NCBI RefSeq assembly: GCF_014268755.2
Contig: NZ_CP077093.1
Location: forward strand, 5,010,001-5,074,000
Direction: 5' to 3'
From: Pseudomonas vanderleydeniana
GTDB lineage: Bacteria; Pseudomonadota; Gammaproteobacteria; Pseudomonadales; Pseudomonadaceae
DNA: 64,000 bases
The notes below the pieces were generated by a model. The model saw only the letters and a program-made list of their open reading frames with translations. It was not told where the DNA came from and ran no database searches. A program made the translations under genes and the position numbers. Shown here one piece after another: positions 34,490 through 44,637 of the stretch (position 1 is its first letter; each line of letters begins with the position of its first letter).

Positions 34490-34633
34490 AAAAAGCCGCC
34501 CCATGATCAACGGGCGGCTGACGCGCTGTGGAATACACCGTCGGGAGCAGCTACGGCTCGATGTAGGAAAAAGCGTACATGACGACGAGTGAACCGCCCA
34601 TTTACGGGGTCAGCGCAAAACCCTAGATTAGAC

Positions 34634-34753
34634 CCATCAACCGAGGAACATGATGTACCTCGGAGGTCATGGATGATCTGCCACTGCTCGGAATGCTGCC
34701 GACAGGATGTTGGATGGACTTGATGGCAAAGAACCCGCTTCGGCGGGTTTTTT
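34634..34753 (+). ncRNA. Candidate small RNA with several GGA motifs
   Basis: Between the proQ-like gene and tRNA-Ser is a 120-base stretch with no credible reading frame but strong structure: a hairpin CCGAGG/CCTCGG (34641-34663), a second TCGG/CCGA hairpin (34688-34702) and a canonical rho-independent terminator. At least seven GGA motifs occur. CTAGATT just upstream (34623-34629) could be a -10 element of the sigma-S kind. Not matched to a named RNA. The 5' end is estimated. Confidence 0.55.
34732..34753 (+). terminator. Rho-independent terminator of the candidate sRNA
   Basis: A 7 bp stem AACCCGC/GCGGGTT with a TTCG tetraloop, followed by a run of T. It has no protein gene directly upstream, which is the main argument for an RNA gene here. 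Confidence 0.85.
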
Positions 34754-34895
34754 ATTGCCTGGCGTTCGGGTGGGCAAACTCGACCCTACGCAGAACCTAA
34801 AACGGTTTTGATGGATGAAGCGGGCAGCTCCGAAGTGTTAAGCGAACTCATAGCGTACGAAACATCTTGGATGGCGCTGCCGACCACCCAGAAAC

Positions 34896-34920
34896 GAAAA
34901 AGCCCCGAAAATTCGGGGCC
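34896..34920 (-). terminator. Rho-independent terminator of tRNA-Ser
   Basis: On the minus strand a GGCCCCGA/TCGGGGC hairpin is followed by five T, directly downstream of the tRNA. Confidence 0.85.
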
Positions 34921-34936
34921 TTGACAGTGTGCAATA

Positions 34937-35024
34937 TGGCGGAGGCGCAGAGATTCGAACTCTGGGACCTGTTACAGTCGGCAGTTTTCAAGACTGCTGC
35001 CTTAAACCACTCGGCCACACCTCC
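34937..35024 (-). tRNA. tRNA-Ser (anticodon UGA)
   Basis: 88 bases on the minus strand including an encoded CCA. The acceptor stem begins GGAGGTG, the D-arm GTGGCCGAGTGG, the anticodon loop is TCTTGAAAA with TGA, a long variable arm is present as in serine tRNAs, and the T-arm reads GTTCGAATC. It reads UCA and, by wobble, other UCN codons. Confidence 0.95.
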
Positions 35025-35148
35025 CATGCATTGCGGGCGCCATAATACCGGAATGAAACACACTGTCAAACTCTCGTGATAGCTTGTTACAGAGCCTCTG
35101 TTATGATCTTTGCGACTGAACATTTCAAAACCGAAGGAGAGTTTCGCC

Positions 35149-35820
35149 ATGCGCGAACAGGATTACGCCGTTAACAACAGCGTGCAGGCTGAGCAGCTAG
35201 AGGTTAGCCGCGTCCTGCGCAACACTTACAGCCTTCTCGCCCTCACCCTGGCCTTCAGCGGTGTGATGGCTTTCGTCGCCCAGCAGATGAACGTCCGCTA
35301 CCCGAACGTCTTCGTGGTGCTGATCGGCTTCTACGGGCTGTTCTTCCTCACCAACAAGCTGCGCGACTCGGCCTGGGGCCTGGTGTCGACCTTCGCCCTG
35401 ACCGGCTTCATGGGTTTCCTGCTCGGCCCGATCCTCAACCGCTACCTGGGCATGCAGGGCGGCGCCGAAGTCGTCAGCTCGGCCTTCGCCATGACCGCCC
35501 TGGTGTTCGGCGGCCTGTCGGCCTACGTCCTGGTGACCCGCAAGGACATGAGCTTCCTCAGCGGCTTCATCACCGCCGGTTTCTTCGTCCTGCTGGGCGC
35601 CACCCTGGCCAGCATCTTCTTCCAGATCAGCGGCCTGCAACTGGCGATCAGCGCCGGCTTCGTGCTGTTCTCGTCGGTGTGCATCCTGTTCCAGACCAGC
35701 GCCATCATCCACGGCGGCGAGCGCAACTACATCATGGCGACCATCAGCCTGTATGTATCGATCTACAACCTGTTCGTCAGCCTGTTGCAGATCTTCGGCA
35801 TCATGGGTCGCGACGACTGA
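35149..35820 (+). CDS. yccA: Bax inhibitor-1/YccA family inner-membrane protein
   Basis: 223 residues with seven membrane segments of the BI-1 family (NTYSLLALTLAFSGV at the first; GFFVLLGATLASIFF later). E. coli YccA modulates the FtsH protease at the inner membrane. AAGGAG precedes the ATG. The gene lies between tRNA-Ser and the tus operon as in other pseudomonads, and is followed by a terminator at 35835. Confidence 0.9.
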   Translation: MREQDYAVNNSVQAEQLEVSRVLRNTYSLLALTLAFSGVMAFVAQQMNVRYPNVFVVLIGFYGLFFLTNKLRDSAWGLVSTFALTGFMGFLLGPILNRYLGMQGGAEVVSSAFAMTALVFGGLSAYVLVTRKDMSFLSGFITAGFFVLLGATLASIFFQISGLQLAISAGFVLFSSVCILFQTSAIIHGGERNYIMATISLYVSIYNLFVSLLQIFGIMGRDD

Positions 35821-35834
35821 TCACCCCTGTACGC

Positions 35835-35860
35835 AAAAAGCCCGCTTCGGCGGGCTTTTT
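35835..35860 (+). terminator. Rho-independent terminator of yccA
   Basis: AAAAAGCCCG/CGGGCTTTTT stem with a short TTC-type loop and a T-run, 15 bases after the yccA stop. Confidence 0.9.
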
Positions 35861-35930
35861 GTTGACCGCGATTTAGCTTCTTGGGGAGTCTGGCCTTATC
35901 ATGTCGACAGATTTGCTGACAGAGCCTTCC

Positions 35931-36323
35931 ATGAAGTTTGCCATTGCGCTGTTTTCCCCACCCCACGCGCCCTCCTCCCGGCGTGCCCTGCTGTTCGCCC
36001 AGGCGCTGCTCGCCGGCGGGCACGAGATCGTGCGGTTGTTCTTCTATCAGGAGGGTGTGCACAGCGCCTCGGCCAACGTGGTCACCCCACAGGATGAACA
36101 GGACCTGCCACGGGAATGGGCGAGCTTCGTCAGCGACAACCAGCTCGACGGCGTGGTCTGCATTGCCGCCGCCCTGCGCCGGGGCGTGTTGAACGCCGAG
36201 GAAGCCCAGCGCTACAGCCGTCCGGCGGTAAACCTGGGCGCCGGTTGGGAACTGTCCGGCCTCGGCCAATTGCACGACGCGGTGCAAGCCGCCGACCGCC
36301 TGATCTGCTTCGGAGGGCCTTGA
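35931..36323 (+). CDS. tusD: Sulfurtransferase TusD
   Basis: 130 residues of the DsrE/F fold. With TusB and TusC it forms the TusBCD complex that relays persulfide sulfur to TusE for 2-thiouridine formation at the tRNA wobble base. The active Cys lies in GVVCIAAALRRGV. The start at 35931 begins the family N-terminus (KFAIALFS). First gene of tusDCBE-ybiB; the final acceptor MnmA is encoded at 58552 in this window. Confidence 0.93.
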   Translation: MKFAIALFSPPHAPSSRRALLFAQALLAGGHEIVRLFFYQEGVHSASANVVTPQDEQDLPREWASFVSDNQLDGVVCIAAALRRGVLNAEEAQRYSRPAVNLGAGWELSGLGQLHDAVQAADRLICFGGP

Positions 36324-36324
36324 G

Positions 36325-36687
36325 ATGCCCAAGTCCCTGCTGATTATCAGCCGCCAGGCGCCATGGTCCGGACCGAGTGCTCGCGAAGCGCTGGATATCG
36401 TCCTGGCCGCAGGTGCCTTCGATCTGCCCGTGGGCCTGCTGTTCATGGATGACGGCGTGTTCCAGTTGCTGCCGGGGCAAAAGGCCAAGGCCGTGCAACA
36501 GAAGGACCTGACGGCCAACCTGCAGGCATTGTCGCTGTTCGGCGTCGAGGATCTGTTCGCCTGCCGCGACAGCCTGGCCGATCGCGGCATCCTCGCCGAC
36601 CAGGTGGCCAGCGAGGACCTGAACCTGCTCGCGACCGAGGAAATCGTCGCGCTCGTTAATCGTTATGACCAGGTGATTACGCTCTGA
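36325..36687 (+). CDS. tusC: Sulfurtransferase complex subunit TusC
   Basis: 120 residues, DsrF-like, beginning KSLLIISRQAPWSG. It is a structural member of TusBCD. It starts 1 bp after tusD and shares one base with tusB (TGATG), so translation is coupled. Confidence 0.92.
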   Translation: MPKSLLIISRQAPWSGPSAREALDIVLAAGAFDLPVGLLFMDDGVFQLLPGQKAKAVQQKDLTANLQALSLFGVEDLFACRDSLADRGILADQVASEDLNLLATEEIVALVNRYDQVITL

Positions 36688-36986
36688 TGTCGACCTTGCA
36701 CGTGTTGTCTCACTCTCCGTTCACCGACAGCCGCCTGGGCAGTTGCCTGCGCCTGCTGGGTGCCGAGGATGCGTTGCTGCTCTGCAGCGATGCGGTGTAT
36801 GCCCTGCAACCGCGCAGCCTGCCGCTGGAGGCCCTGGAAGAGCGTGCCGCCACGCTGCGCCTGTTCGCTCTCGACGAAGACCTGCAGGCTCGCGGCCTGG
36901 AGTGCCCGAGCTGGGCCACCCGCGTGGACTATCCAGGGTTCGTCGAGCTGTCGGTCCAGCATGACAAGGTCAATACCTGGCTATGA
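36687..36986 (+). CDS. tusB: Sulfurtransferase complex subunit TusB
   Basis: 99 residues of the DsrH family (STLHVLSHSPFTDSR at the start; DALLLCSDAVYAL in the core). Third member of the TusBCD sulfur relay. It overlaps the tusE start by 4 bp (ATGA). Confidence 0.92.
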   Translation: MSTLHVLSHSPFTDSRLGSCLRLLGAEDALLLCSDAVYALQPRSLPLEALEERAATLRLFALDEDLQARGLECPSWATRVDYPGFVELSVQHDKVNTWL

Positions 36987-37318
36987 ATACGCTGACTGTG
37001 AACGGGCGGGACATCGCCCTGGACAAGGACGGTTACCTGGTCGAACTGAGCGACTGGTCGCCCGAGGTCGCCAACGCCCTCGCCGCCCGTGAAACCATCG
37101 AACTGGGCCCGGAGCACTGGGAGATCCTCGAACTGCTGCGCAATTTCTACCAGGAGTTCGAGCTGTCACCGGCCACTCGCCCATTGATCAAGTACACCGC
37201 CTCGAAACTGGGTGTGGAAAAGGGCAACAGCCTGCACCTCAACCGCCTGTTCAATGGCACTCCCGCCAAACTCGCCGCCAAGCTGGCGGGCCTGCCCAAG
37301 CCGACGAACTGTCTATGA
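36983..37318 (+). CDS. tusE: Sulfur relay protein TusE (DsrC-like)
   Basis: 111 residues of the DsrC/TusE family. The flexible C-terminal arm ends in PTNCL, giving the conserved penultimate Cys that takes sulfur from TusD and passes it to MnmA. Core motifs LSDWSPEVANALA and EHWEILELLRNFY fit the family. Overlaps both neighbours by 4 bp. Confidence 0.93.
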   Translation: MNTLTVNGRDIALDKDGYLVELSDWSPEVANALAARETIELGPEHWEILELLRNFYQEFELSPATRPLIKYTASKLGVEKGNSLHLNRLFNGTPAKLAAKLAGLPKPTNCL

Positions 37319-38316
37319 CCGATTACGCGCCGCTGATCACCGAAACACCCGAGGAACATCCCTTTGCGCAATTCGTGCGCATTCTCGGCAAGGGCAAGCG
37401 TGGTGCCCGCGGGCTGAACCGCGAGGAAGCCCGCGAGGCCATGGGCATGCTGCTCGACGAAAAGGTCGAGGACACCCAGCTCGGCGCCTTCCTGATGCTA
37501 CTGCGACACAAGGAGGAAAGCCCGGAAGAACTGGCCGGCTTCACCGAAGCCCTGCGCGAACGACTCGATGCCCCGCCCCTACGGGTCGACCTGGACTGGC
37601 CGACCTATGCCGGCAAGAAGCGCCATCTGCCCTGGTACCTGCTGGCGGCCAAATGCCTGGCGCAGAACGGCGTGAAGATCCTGATGCATGGTGGCGGCGC
37701 ACATACGGCGGGCCGGCTCTATACCGAGCAGTTGCTGGAGTTCCTGCAGATCCCGCTGTGCCGTAACTGGCAAGCCGTCGAGCAGGCCCTGGCGGCCGGC
37801 AACATCGCCTTTGCCCCGCTGGGTGACTGGGCACCTCAGCTGCAACGGATGATCGACCTGCGCAATACTCTGGGCCTGCGCTCGCCGATCCATTCGCTGG
37901 CCCGTGTCCTCAACCCGCTGGGCGCGCGCTGCGGCCTGCAGAGTATCTTTCACCCCGGCTACCAGGCTGTGCACCGCGAGGCCAGCCGCCTGCTCGGCGA
38001 TACGGCCATCGTGATCAAGGGTGATGGCGGCGAGATCGAGGTCAATCCCGACAGCGCCAATCACCTGTACGGTACGGCCAACGGCGAAAACTGGGATGAG
38101 GAATGGCCCGCGCTGTCCGAACAACGCCATGTCAAACCGGCATCGCTGGAGCCCGAACACCTCAGGGCGATCTGGCGCGGTGAAATCGAGGACAGCTATC
38201 CACAACTGGCGTTGCTGTCGACCATCGCGCTGGCCCTGCGCGGCCTCGGCATGCCACGCGAGCAGGCCTTCGAACAGGCCCGGATTTACTGGGCCGCGCG
38301 AAACAAATCGATTTAA
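37315..38316 (+). CDS. ybiB: YbiB-like nucleic-acid-binding glycosyltransferase-fold protein
   Basis: 333 residues related to anthranilate phosphoribosyltransferase (TrpD2/YbiB family): an N-terminal helical domain, then a glycosyltransferase-3-like domain (LMHGGGAHTAGR, GLRSPIHSLARVLNPLG, KGDGGEIEVNPD). E. coli YbiB binds DNA/RNA without TrpD activity. It overlaps the tusE stop by 4 bp and closes the operon. Its exact role is unknown. Confidence 0.85.
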   Translation: MTDYAPLITETPEEHPFAQFVRILGKGKRGARGLNREEAREAMGMLLDEKVEDTQLGAFLMLLRHKEESPEELAGFTEALRERLDAPPLRVDLDWPTYAGKKRHLPWYLLAAKCLAQNGVKILMHGGGAHTAGRLYTEQLLEFLQIPLCRNWQAVEQALAAGNIAFAPLGDWAPQLQRMIDLRNTLGLRSPIHSLARVLNPLGARCGLQSIFHPGYQAVHREASRLLGDTAIVIKGDGGEIEVNPDSANHLYGTANGENWDEEWPALSEQRHVKPASLEPEHLRAIWRGEIEDSYPQLALLSTIALALRGLGMPREQAFEQARIYWAARNKSI

Positions 38317-38407
38317 TCGATTATTCAACCCCAGGTTTTGCGCTATTTTTTCGAACGATTCTCTTTAGACTGGGCTCCAACGCATCACTGCCAAGGAGTT
38401 TTTCTAG

Positions 38408-39406
38408 ATGGGTCTCTTGATCGAAGGCCGCTGGCACGACCAGTGGTATGAAAGCAGCAAAGACGGCGCCTTCCAGCGCGAGCAGGCGCAGCGCCGCCAC
38501 TGGGTAACTGAAGATGGCCAACCGGGCCCCAGCGGCGAAGGCGGCTTCGTCGCCGAGGCCGGCCGCTATCACCTCTACGTTTCGCTGGCCTGCCCCTGGG
38601 CCCACCGCACGCTGATCCTGCGCAAGCTCAAGGGCCTGGAAAGCCTGATCGACGTCTCGGTGGTCAGTTGGCTGATGCTGGAAAACGGCTGGACCTTCGA
38701 CAAGAGCCATGGCTCCACAGGTGATCATCTCGACGGCCTGGAGTTCATGCACCAGCGCTATACCAGCGATACCGCAGACTATACCGGCCGCGTGACCGTG
38801 CCCGTGTTGTGGGACAAGAAGCTGAAACGCATCGTCAGCAACGAGTCGGCGGAAATCATCCGCATGTTCAACAGCGCATTCAACGGCCTGACCGGCAACA
38901 CGCTGGACTTCTACCCGCAGGCCCTGCGTTCGGTTGTCGACGAGTGGAACGAACGGATTTATCCCGCCGTGAACAACGGCGTCTACCGGGCCGGCTTCGC
39001 CACTTCGCAATCGGCCTATGAAACGGCTTTCGACGGGCTGTTCGCCGAGCTGGACCATCTGGAGCAGCACCTGTCGCAGCATCGCTACCTGGCCGGCGAG
39101 TACCTGACCGAAGCGGATGTGCGACTGTTCACCACGATGATTCGCTTTGATGCGGTGTACCACGGGCACTTCAAGTGCAACCTGCGGCGCATTGCCGACT
39201 ATCCGAACCTGTCGAACTGGCTACGGGAAATGTACCAGTGGCCGGGTGTGGCCGAAACGGTGGATTTTGCCCACATCAAGGGGCACTACTACGCCAGTCA
39301 TCGCACTATCAATCCGACAGGTGTAGTGCCGAAAGGGCCGGAGCAGGATTTCACCCTACCTCATGATCGTGAGCGGCTGGTGGGACGCGGGGTACTGGGC
39401 GAGTGA
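38408..39406 (+). CDS. Glutathionyl-hydroquinone reductase (YqjG type)
   Basis: 332 residues of the xi-class glutathione transferase family. The catalytic Cys is in SLACPWAHRTLI; the C-terminal helical domain contains YLAGEYLTEADVRLF. The enzyme removes glutathione from glutathionyl-hydroquinones in the cytoplasm. AAGGAG precedes the ATG. Independent of the tus operon, from which it is separated by 91 bp. Confidence 0.9.
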   Translation: MGLLIEGRWHDQWYESSKDGAFQREQAQRRHWVTEDGQPGPSGEGGFVAEAGRYHLYVSLACPWAHRTLILRKLKGLESLIDVSVVSWLMLENGWTFDKSHGSTGDHLDGLEFMHQRYTSDTADYTGRVTVPVLWDKKLKRIVSNESAEIIRMFNSAFNGLTGNTLDFYPQALRSVVDEWNERIYPAVNNGVYRAGFATSQSAYETAFDGLFAELDHLEQHLSQHRYLAGEYLTEADVRLFTTMIRFDAVYHGHFKCNLRRIADYPNLSNWLREMYQWPGVAETVDFAHIKGHYYASHRTINPTGVVPKGPEQDFTLPHDRERLVGRGVLGE

Positions 39407-39411
39407 GTGAC

Positions 39412-39538
39412 GAGCGGGCTTGCCCGCGTCGGGGCGCAAAGCGGCCTTGAAACCGGCGACCGCATTCTGGCAAATGGAATGCGGTCGCCGGTTTTACGAC
39501 TGCTTCGCAGCCGAGCGCAGGCAAGCCTGCTCACCACA
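39412..39538. repeat. REP-type palindromes flanking an 18 bp perfect hairpin
   Basis: REP-like ends (GAGCGGGCTTGCCCGC at 39412-39427; GCAAGCCTGCTCAC near 39521) surround a perfect 18 bp inverted repeat with a 9-base loop (39450-39467 with 39477-39494, ending in TTTT). It lies between two convergent genes and probably works as a bidirectional terminator. Confidence 0.8.
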
Positions 39539-39547
39539 AGGGCCTGA

Positions 39548-40942
39548 TCAGACTTGACCCTGGGCGCCTTCGAACCAGGCCAGTTTCTCGCGAAGCTGGA
39601 CCACTTCGCCGACGATCACCAGGGTTGGTGCATGCACTTCATGCTCCGCCACCAGTTGCGGCAGATTCGCCAGGGTGCCGGTAAATACCCGCTGGTTGAC
39701 CGTGGTACCCTGCTGGATCAGCGCCGCCGGCGTATCCGCCGAACGACCGTGCTTGATCATCTGCTCGCAGATCACTGGCAAGCCCACCAGGCCCATGTAG
39801 AACACCACGGTCTGCGCCGGCGCCACCAGGTCGACCCACGGCAGGTCGGTGCTGCCATCCTTCAGGTGACCGGTGACGAAACGCACGGATTGCGCATAGT
39901 CACGGTGGGTCAGCGGAATCCCGGCATAGGCCGAGCAACCACTGGCCGCGGTGATACCCGGCACCACCTGGAACGGGATACCCTGGGCTGCCAGTTCCTC
40001 GATCTCTTCGCCACCACGACCGAAAATGAACGGATCACCGCCCTTCAGGCGCAGTACCCGCTTGCCCTGCCTGGCCAGCTCCACCAGTTGCTGGTTGATC
40101 TGGTCCTGCGGCACGGCATGGTCGGCGCGACGCTTGCCAACGTAGATCCGGTCGGCATCACGTCGGCACAGTTCGAGAATCGCCGGTGCTACCAGACGGT
40201 CGTAGAGCACCACGTCCGCCTGCTGCATCAGGCGCAGGGCGCGGAAGGTCAACAGGTCGGGATCACCCGGCCCTGCGCCGACCAGATACACCTCACCCGG
40301 TGCGTTCGGTGGCGTACCGTTGATCTTCTCCACCAGCAGGCGTTCGGCCTCGGCGCCCTGTCCGGCCAATTGCCGGTCGGCGATCGGCCCCTGGAACACT
40401 TCTTCCCAGAAGGCACGACGCTGCTGCACAGCCGGAAACAGCGCCTTGACCTGATGACGGAAACGCGCCGCCAGGCCAGCCAGTTGACCGTAGGTCGACG
40501 GAATCCAGGTTTCCATCTTGGCCCGGATCAACCGTGCCAGGACCGGCGCATCACCACCGCTGGACACCGCGATCACCAAGGGTGAGCGATCGACGATGGC
40601 CGGGAAGATCACGCTGCACAGGGCCGGCGCATCCACCACATTGACCGGCACGCAACGCCGACGGGCATCGGCGGATACCTGGGCATTGAGCGCTTCGTCA
40701 TCAGTGGCGGCGATGATCAGCACACAACCGTCCAGGTCGGATTCGACATAACCGCGCAACAGCATTTCGCCGCCGCTGCCATCGATCAACTCGCGCAGTT
40801 GGCTTTCAATCTCGGGAGCAACCACCCGCAACACCGCACCGGCGTCGGCCAGCAGGCGAGACTTGCGCAAGGCAATCTCGCCGCCGCCGACGACCAGCAC
40901 ACGGCTGCCGCGCAGGTTGTGGAACAGCGGCAGAAATTCCAT
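39548..40942 (-). CDS. cysG: Siroheme synthase, trifunctional
   Basis: 464 residues in the CysG fusion layout. The N-terminal half (1-200) is the precorrin-2 dehydrogenase/ferrochelatase with NAD site [15 protein letters not shown]; the C-terminal half (215-460) is the uroporphyrinogen-III C-methyltransferase ([40 protein letters not shown]). It makes siroheme for sulfite and nitrite reductases. The ATG abuts the serS stop with no gap. Confidence 0.95.
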   Translation of the reverse strand: MEFLPLFHNLRGSRVLVVGGGEIALRKSRLLADAGAVLRVVAPEIESQLRELIDGSGGEMLLRGYVESDLDGCVLIIAATDDEALNAQVSADARRRCVPVNVVDAPALCSVIFPAIVDRSPLVIAVSSGGDAPVLARLIRAKMETWIPSTYGQLAGLAARFRHQVKALFPAVQQRRAFWEEVFQGPIADRQLAGQGAEAERLLVEKINGTPPNAPGEVYLVGAGPGDPDLLTFRALRLMQQADVVLYDRLVAPAILELCRRDADRIYVGKRRADHAVPQDQINQQLVELARQGKRVLRLKGGDPFIFGRGGEEIEELAAQGIPFQVVPGITAASGCSAYAGIPLTHRDYAQSVRFVTGHLKDGSTDLPWVDLVAPAQTVVFYMGLVGLPVICEQMIKHGRSADTPAALIQQGTTVNQRVFTGTLANLPQLVAEHEVHAPTLVIVGEVVQLREKLAWFEGAQGQV

Positions 40943-42235
<1,293 letters not shown>

Positions 42236-42239
42236 TTAT

Positions 42240-42614
42240 TCAGAGTTTGGTCAGGGACAGGCCAGCCCAGGTTGCGAGCAGCCCGCCGAATACGCTCAGG
42301 GCCGCATAGCCCAGGGCCACAAGCCCCTGCCCGCTTTCCAGCAGGCGAATCGTATCCAGTGAAAAGGATGAAAATGTGGTCAGGCCGCCAACGAATCCCA
42401 CGATCAGGCCGGCACGAATCTCCACCGGGACCTCGGGACGTAGCAAAAACAGGCCGTAGAGCACGCCAATCACCAGGCAGCCCACGATATTAACGGCCAA
42501 CGTCGCGGTATAGAAGTGCCTAGGCCAATTGGCATTGATCAGGTTGCCCGCGGCAAAGCGCACCAGGGTGCCGATGATCCCGGCGACGGACACCGCGAGC
42601 ACGGTCCGGATCAC
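42240..42614 (-). CDS. crcB: Fluoride ion channel CrcB
   Basis: 124 residues, four membrane segments, with the Fluc signature [13 protein letters not shown] and the N-terminal GIIGTLVRF motif. Dimers export fluoride. It overlaps the rarA stop by 4 bp (ATGA). No fluoride riboswitch was recognised near it, as expected inside an operon. Confidence 0.94.
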   Translation of the reverse strand: MIRTVLAVSVAGIIGTLVRFAAGNLINANWPRHFYTATLAVNIVGCLVIGVLYGLFLLRPEVPVEIRAGLIVGFVGGLTTFSSFSLDTIRLLESGQGLVALGYAALSVFGGLLATWAGLSLTKL

Positions 42615-43936
42615 GGTTTTCTCCGCTGTCTCGGGCTCTGCCGATCCAGTGCGGCGAGGTGATTGAGCTTCTCGCCGATCTTCAATTCCAGCCCTCGCGG
42701 CACAGGTTGGTAGAAGGCCTGCGGCTCCAACTGTTCGGGGAAATAGTCCTCTCCGGCAGCGTAGGCGTCGGGCTCGTCGTGGGCATAGCGGTACTCCTCG
42801 CCATAGCCCAACTGTTTCATCAGTTTGGTCGGGGCGTTGCGCAGGTGCAGCGGAACCTCCAGGGAGCCGTGCTCGGCGGCGCTGACCATCGCGGCCTTGA
42901 AGCCCATGTACACCGCGTTGCTCTTTGGCGCGCAGGCCAGGTAGGTGATGGCCTGGGCCACCGCCAACTCGCCCTCGGGGCTACCGAGGCGCTCCTGCAC
43001 GTCCCAGGCTGCCAGGCACAGGCTCAGGGCACGCGGGTCGGCATTGCCGATGTCCTCGCTGGCCATGCGCACCACCCGCCGCGCCAGGTACAGCGGATCG
43101 CAGCCTCCGTCGAGCATGCGCGCGAACCAGTACAGCGCGGCATCAGGGTTGGAACCGCGAATCGATTTGTGCAGCGCGGAAATCTGGTCGTAGAAGGCTT
43201 CGCCGCCCTTGTCGAAGCGCCGACGGGTATCGCCGAGCAGGCTTTGCAACAGGTCGACGCCAATTTCGCCACCGTCCTCGGCCAGGTCCGAAGCATTCTC
43301 CAACAGGTTGAGCAGGCGCCGGCCATCACCATCGGCCGCCGCCAGCAGCATCTGGAAGCCCTCGTCGCCCAGGCTCAGCTGGCGCTTGCCCAGGCCACGC
43401 TCTTCACTCAGGGCCCGCTGCACCAGCTTGCGCAGGGCCGTCTCGTCGAGGCTCTTGAGCACGTAGACCCGTGCCCGCGACAGCAAGGCGTTATTCAATT
43501 CGAACGAAGGGTTCTCGGTGGTCGCGCCGATGAAGATCAGCGTGCCGTCCTCGACATAGGGCAGGAAGGCGTCCTGCTGGGACTTGTTGAAGCGATGGAC
43601 TTCGTCGACGAACAAAATGGTGCGTCGGCCGTACTGGCCGGCCTGCTGCTTGGCGACTTCCACCGCCTGGCGGATCTCCTTGACCCCGGCCAATACCGCC
43701 GAGACGGTTTCGAAGTGGGCATCCGAGACTTCCGCCAGCAGCCGCGCCAGGGTGGTCTTGCCCACCCCGGGCGGCCCCCAGAAGATCATCGAGTGCAGCG
43801 CGCCCTGCTCCAGGGCTTCGCGCAGCGGCTTGCCCCGAGCCAGCAGGTGCTCCTGGCCAACGTACTCATCCAGGTTGGTCGCGCGCAGACGGGCGGCCAG
43901 GGGCTGGGCGATCGGGGCACGGCTAAACAGGTCCAT
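42611..43936 (-). CDS. rarA: Replication-associated recombination protein A (AAA+)
   Basis: 441 residues, RarA/MgsA family. Walker [13 protein letters not shown], Walker [12 protein letters not shown], sensor 1 [12 protein letters not shown], then the C-terminal tetramerisation domain ([25 protein letters not shown]). It acts on stalled forks. The start at 43936 (MDLFSR) is the family start; the frame is open 42 bases further. Confidence 0.94.
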   Translation of the reverse strand: MDLFSRAPIAQPLAARLRATNLDEYVGQEHLLARGKPLREALEQGALHSMIFWGPPGVGKTTLARLLAEVSDAHFETVSAVLAGVKEIRQAVEVAKQQAGQYGRRTILFVDEVHRFNKSQQDAFLPYVEDGTLIFIGATTENPSFELNNALLSRARVYVLKSLDETALRKLVQRALSEERGLGKRQLSLGDEGFQMLLAAADGDGRRLLNLLENASDLAEDGGEIGVDLLQSLLGDTRRRFDKGGEAFYDQISALHKSIRGSNPDAALYWFARMLDGGCDPLYLARRVVRMASEDIGNADPRALSLCLAAWDVQERLGSPEGELAVAQAITYLACAPKSNAVYMGFKAAMVSAAEHGSLEVPLHLRNAPTKLMKQLGYGEEYRYAHDEPDAYAAGEDYFPEQLEPQAFYQPVPRGLELKIGEKLNHLAALDRQSPRQRRKP

Positions 43937-43955
43937 GGGCTGCGTTTGAAACCTC

Positions 43956-44579
43956 TTATTCCTGGATGACGTCAGCACCCTTGGGGATGTCGAACTTGAA
44001 GCGGGCCGCGTCGATCGGCTCGTTGGCCTTAACCCCGGTGAACAGCAGGTTGGTACGCTGGCCGACGCTGTCGATCAGTTGCATGTCATTGACCAGGCCG
44101 TTGCGGAACGACAGGCGCAGGCTGTCGAACAGGGTGTCCTTGGTTTTCGGCTTGAGCACGAAGTCAACCACGCCACCGGCTTCCTTGGCGGTGATATCAA
44201 AGCTTTCGCTGATCTTCGACACGTCACCGGACAGCAGCAGTGCCGGTGTCTGGGTCAGGCGCAGGTCGAGCTTCTTGATGGTCACCTGTTCCAGGTCCGG
44301 GTCCCACAGGGTGACCTTCTGGCCATCGGAGATCATGGTCTGCTCCTGCGGCGCATCGGTGTGCCAGTAGAACAGCCCCGGACGCTTGAGAGACATCTCG
44401 CCGGCGGTTTCCTGCAACTGGGTCCCGCTGCCGTCCAGGGTCAGTTGCGAGAAACGTGCGGTCAGGGTCTGGGATTTTTCGAGCAACTGCGTCAAGCGAG
44501 CCACATCCTTCTGATCGGCATGGGCCGACAGGGTGGTCAACGCCAGAACCGGCAACAACAGCATGCGAATAACACGCAT
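43956..44579 (-). CDS. lolA: Outer-membrane lipoprotein carrier protein LolA
   Basis: 207 residues with a signal peptide cleaved after SAHA. The mature protein has the LolA beta-sheet segments ([44 protein letters not shown]). It shuttles lipoproteins from LolCDE to LolB. The ATG at 44579 has GAGGA upstream and matches the family start; ATG at 44591 is an alternative. Confidence 0.94.
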   Translation of the reverse strand: MRVIRMLLLPVLALTTLSAHADQKDVARLTQLLEKSQTLTARFSQLTLDGSGTQLQETAGEMSLKRPGLFYWHTDAPQEQTMISDGQKVTLWDPDLEQVTIKKLDLRLTQTPALLLSGDVSKISESFDITAKEAGGVVDFVLKPKTKDTLFDSLRLSFRNGLVNDMQLIDSVGQRTNLLFTGVKANEPIDAARFKFDIPKGADVIQE

Positions 44580-44637
44580 GGGAGTCCTCATGGAATTCGT
44601 TTGAAGGATATGCCGCATGATCTCATGCGGCACGGAA

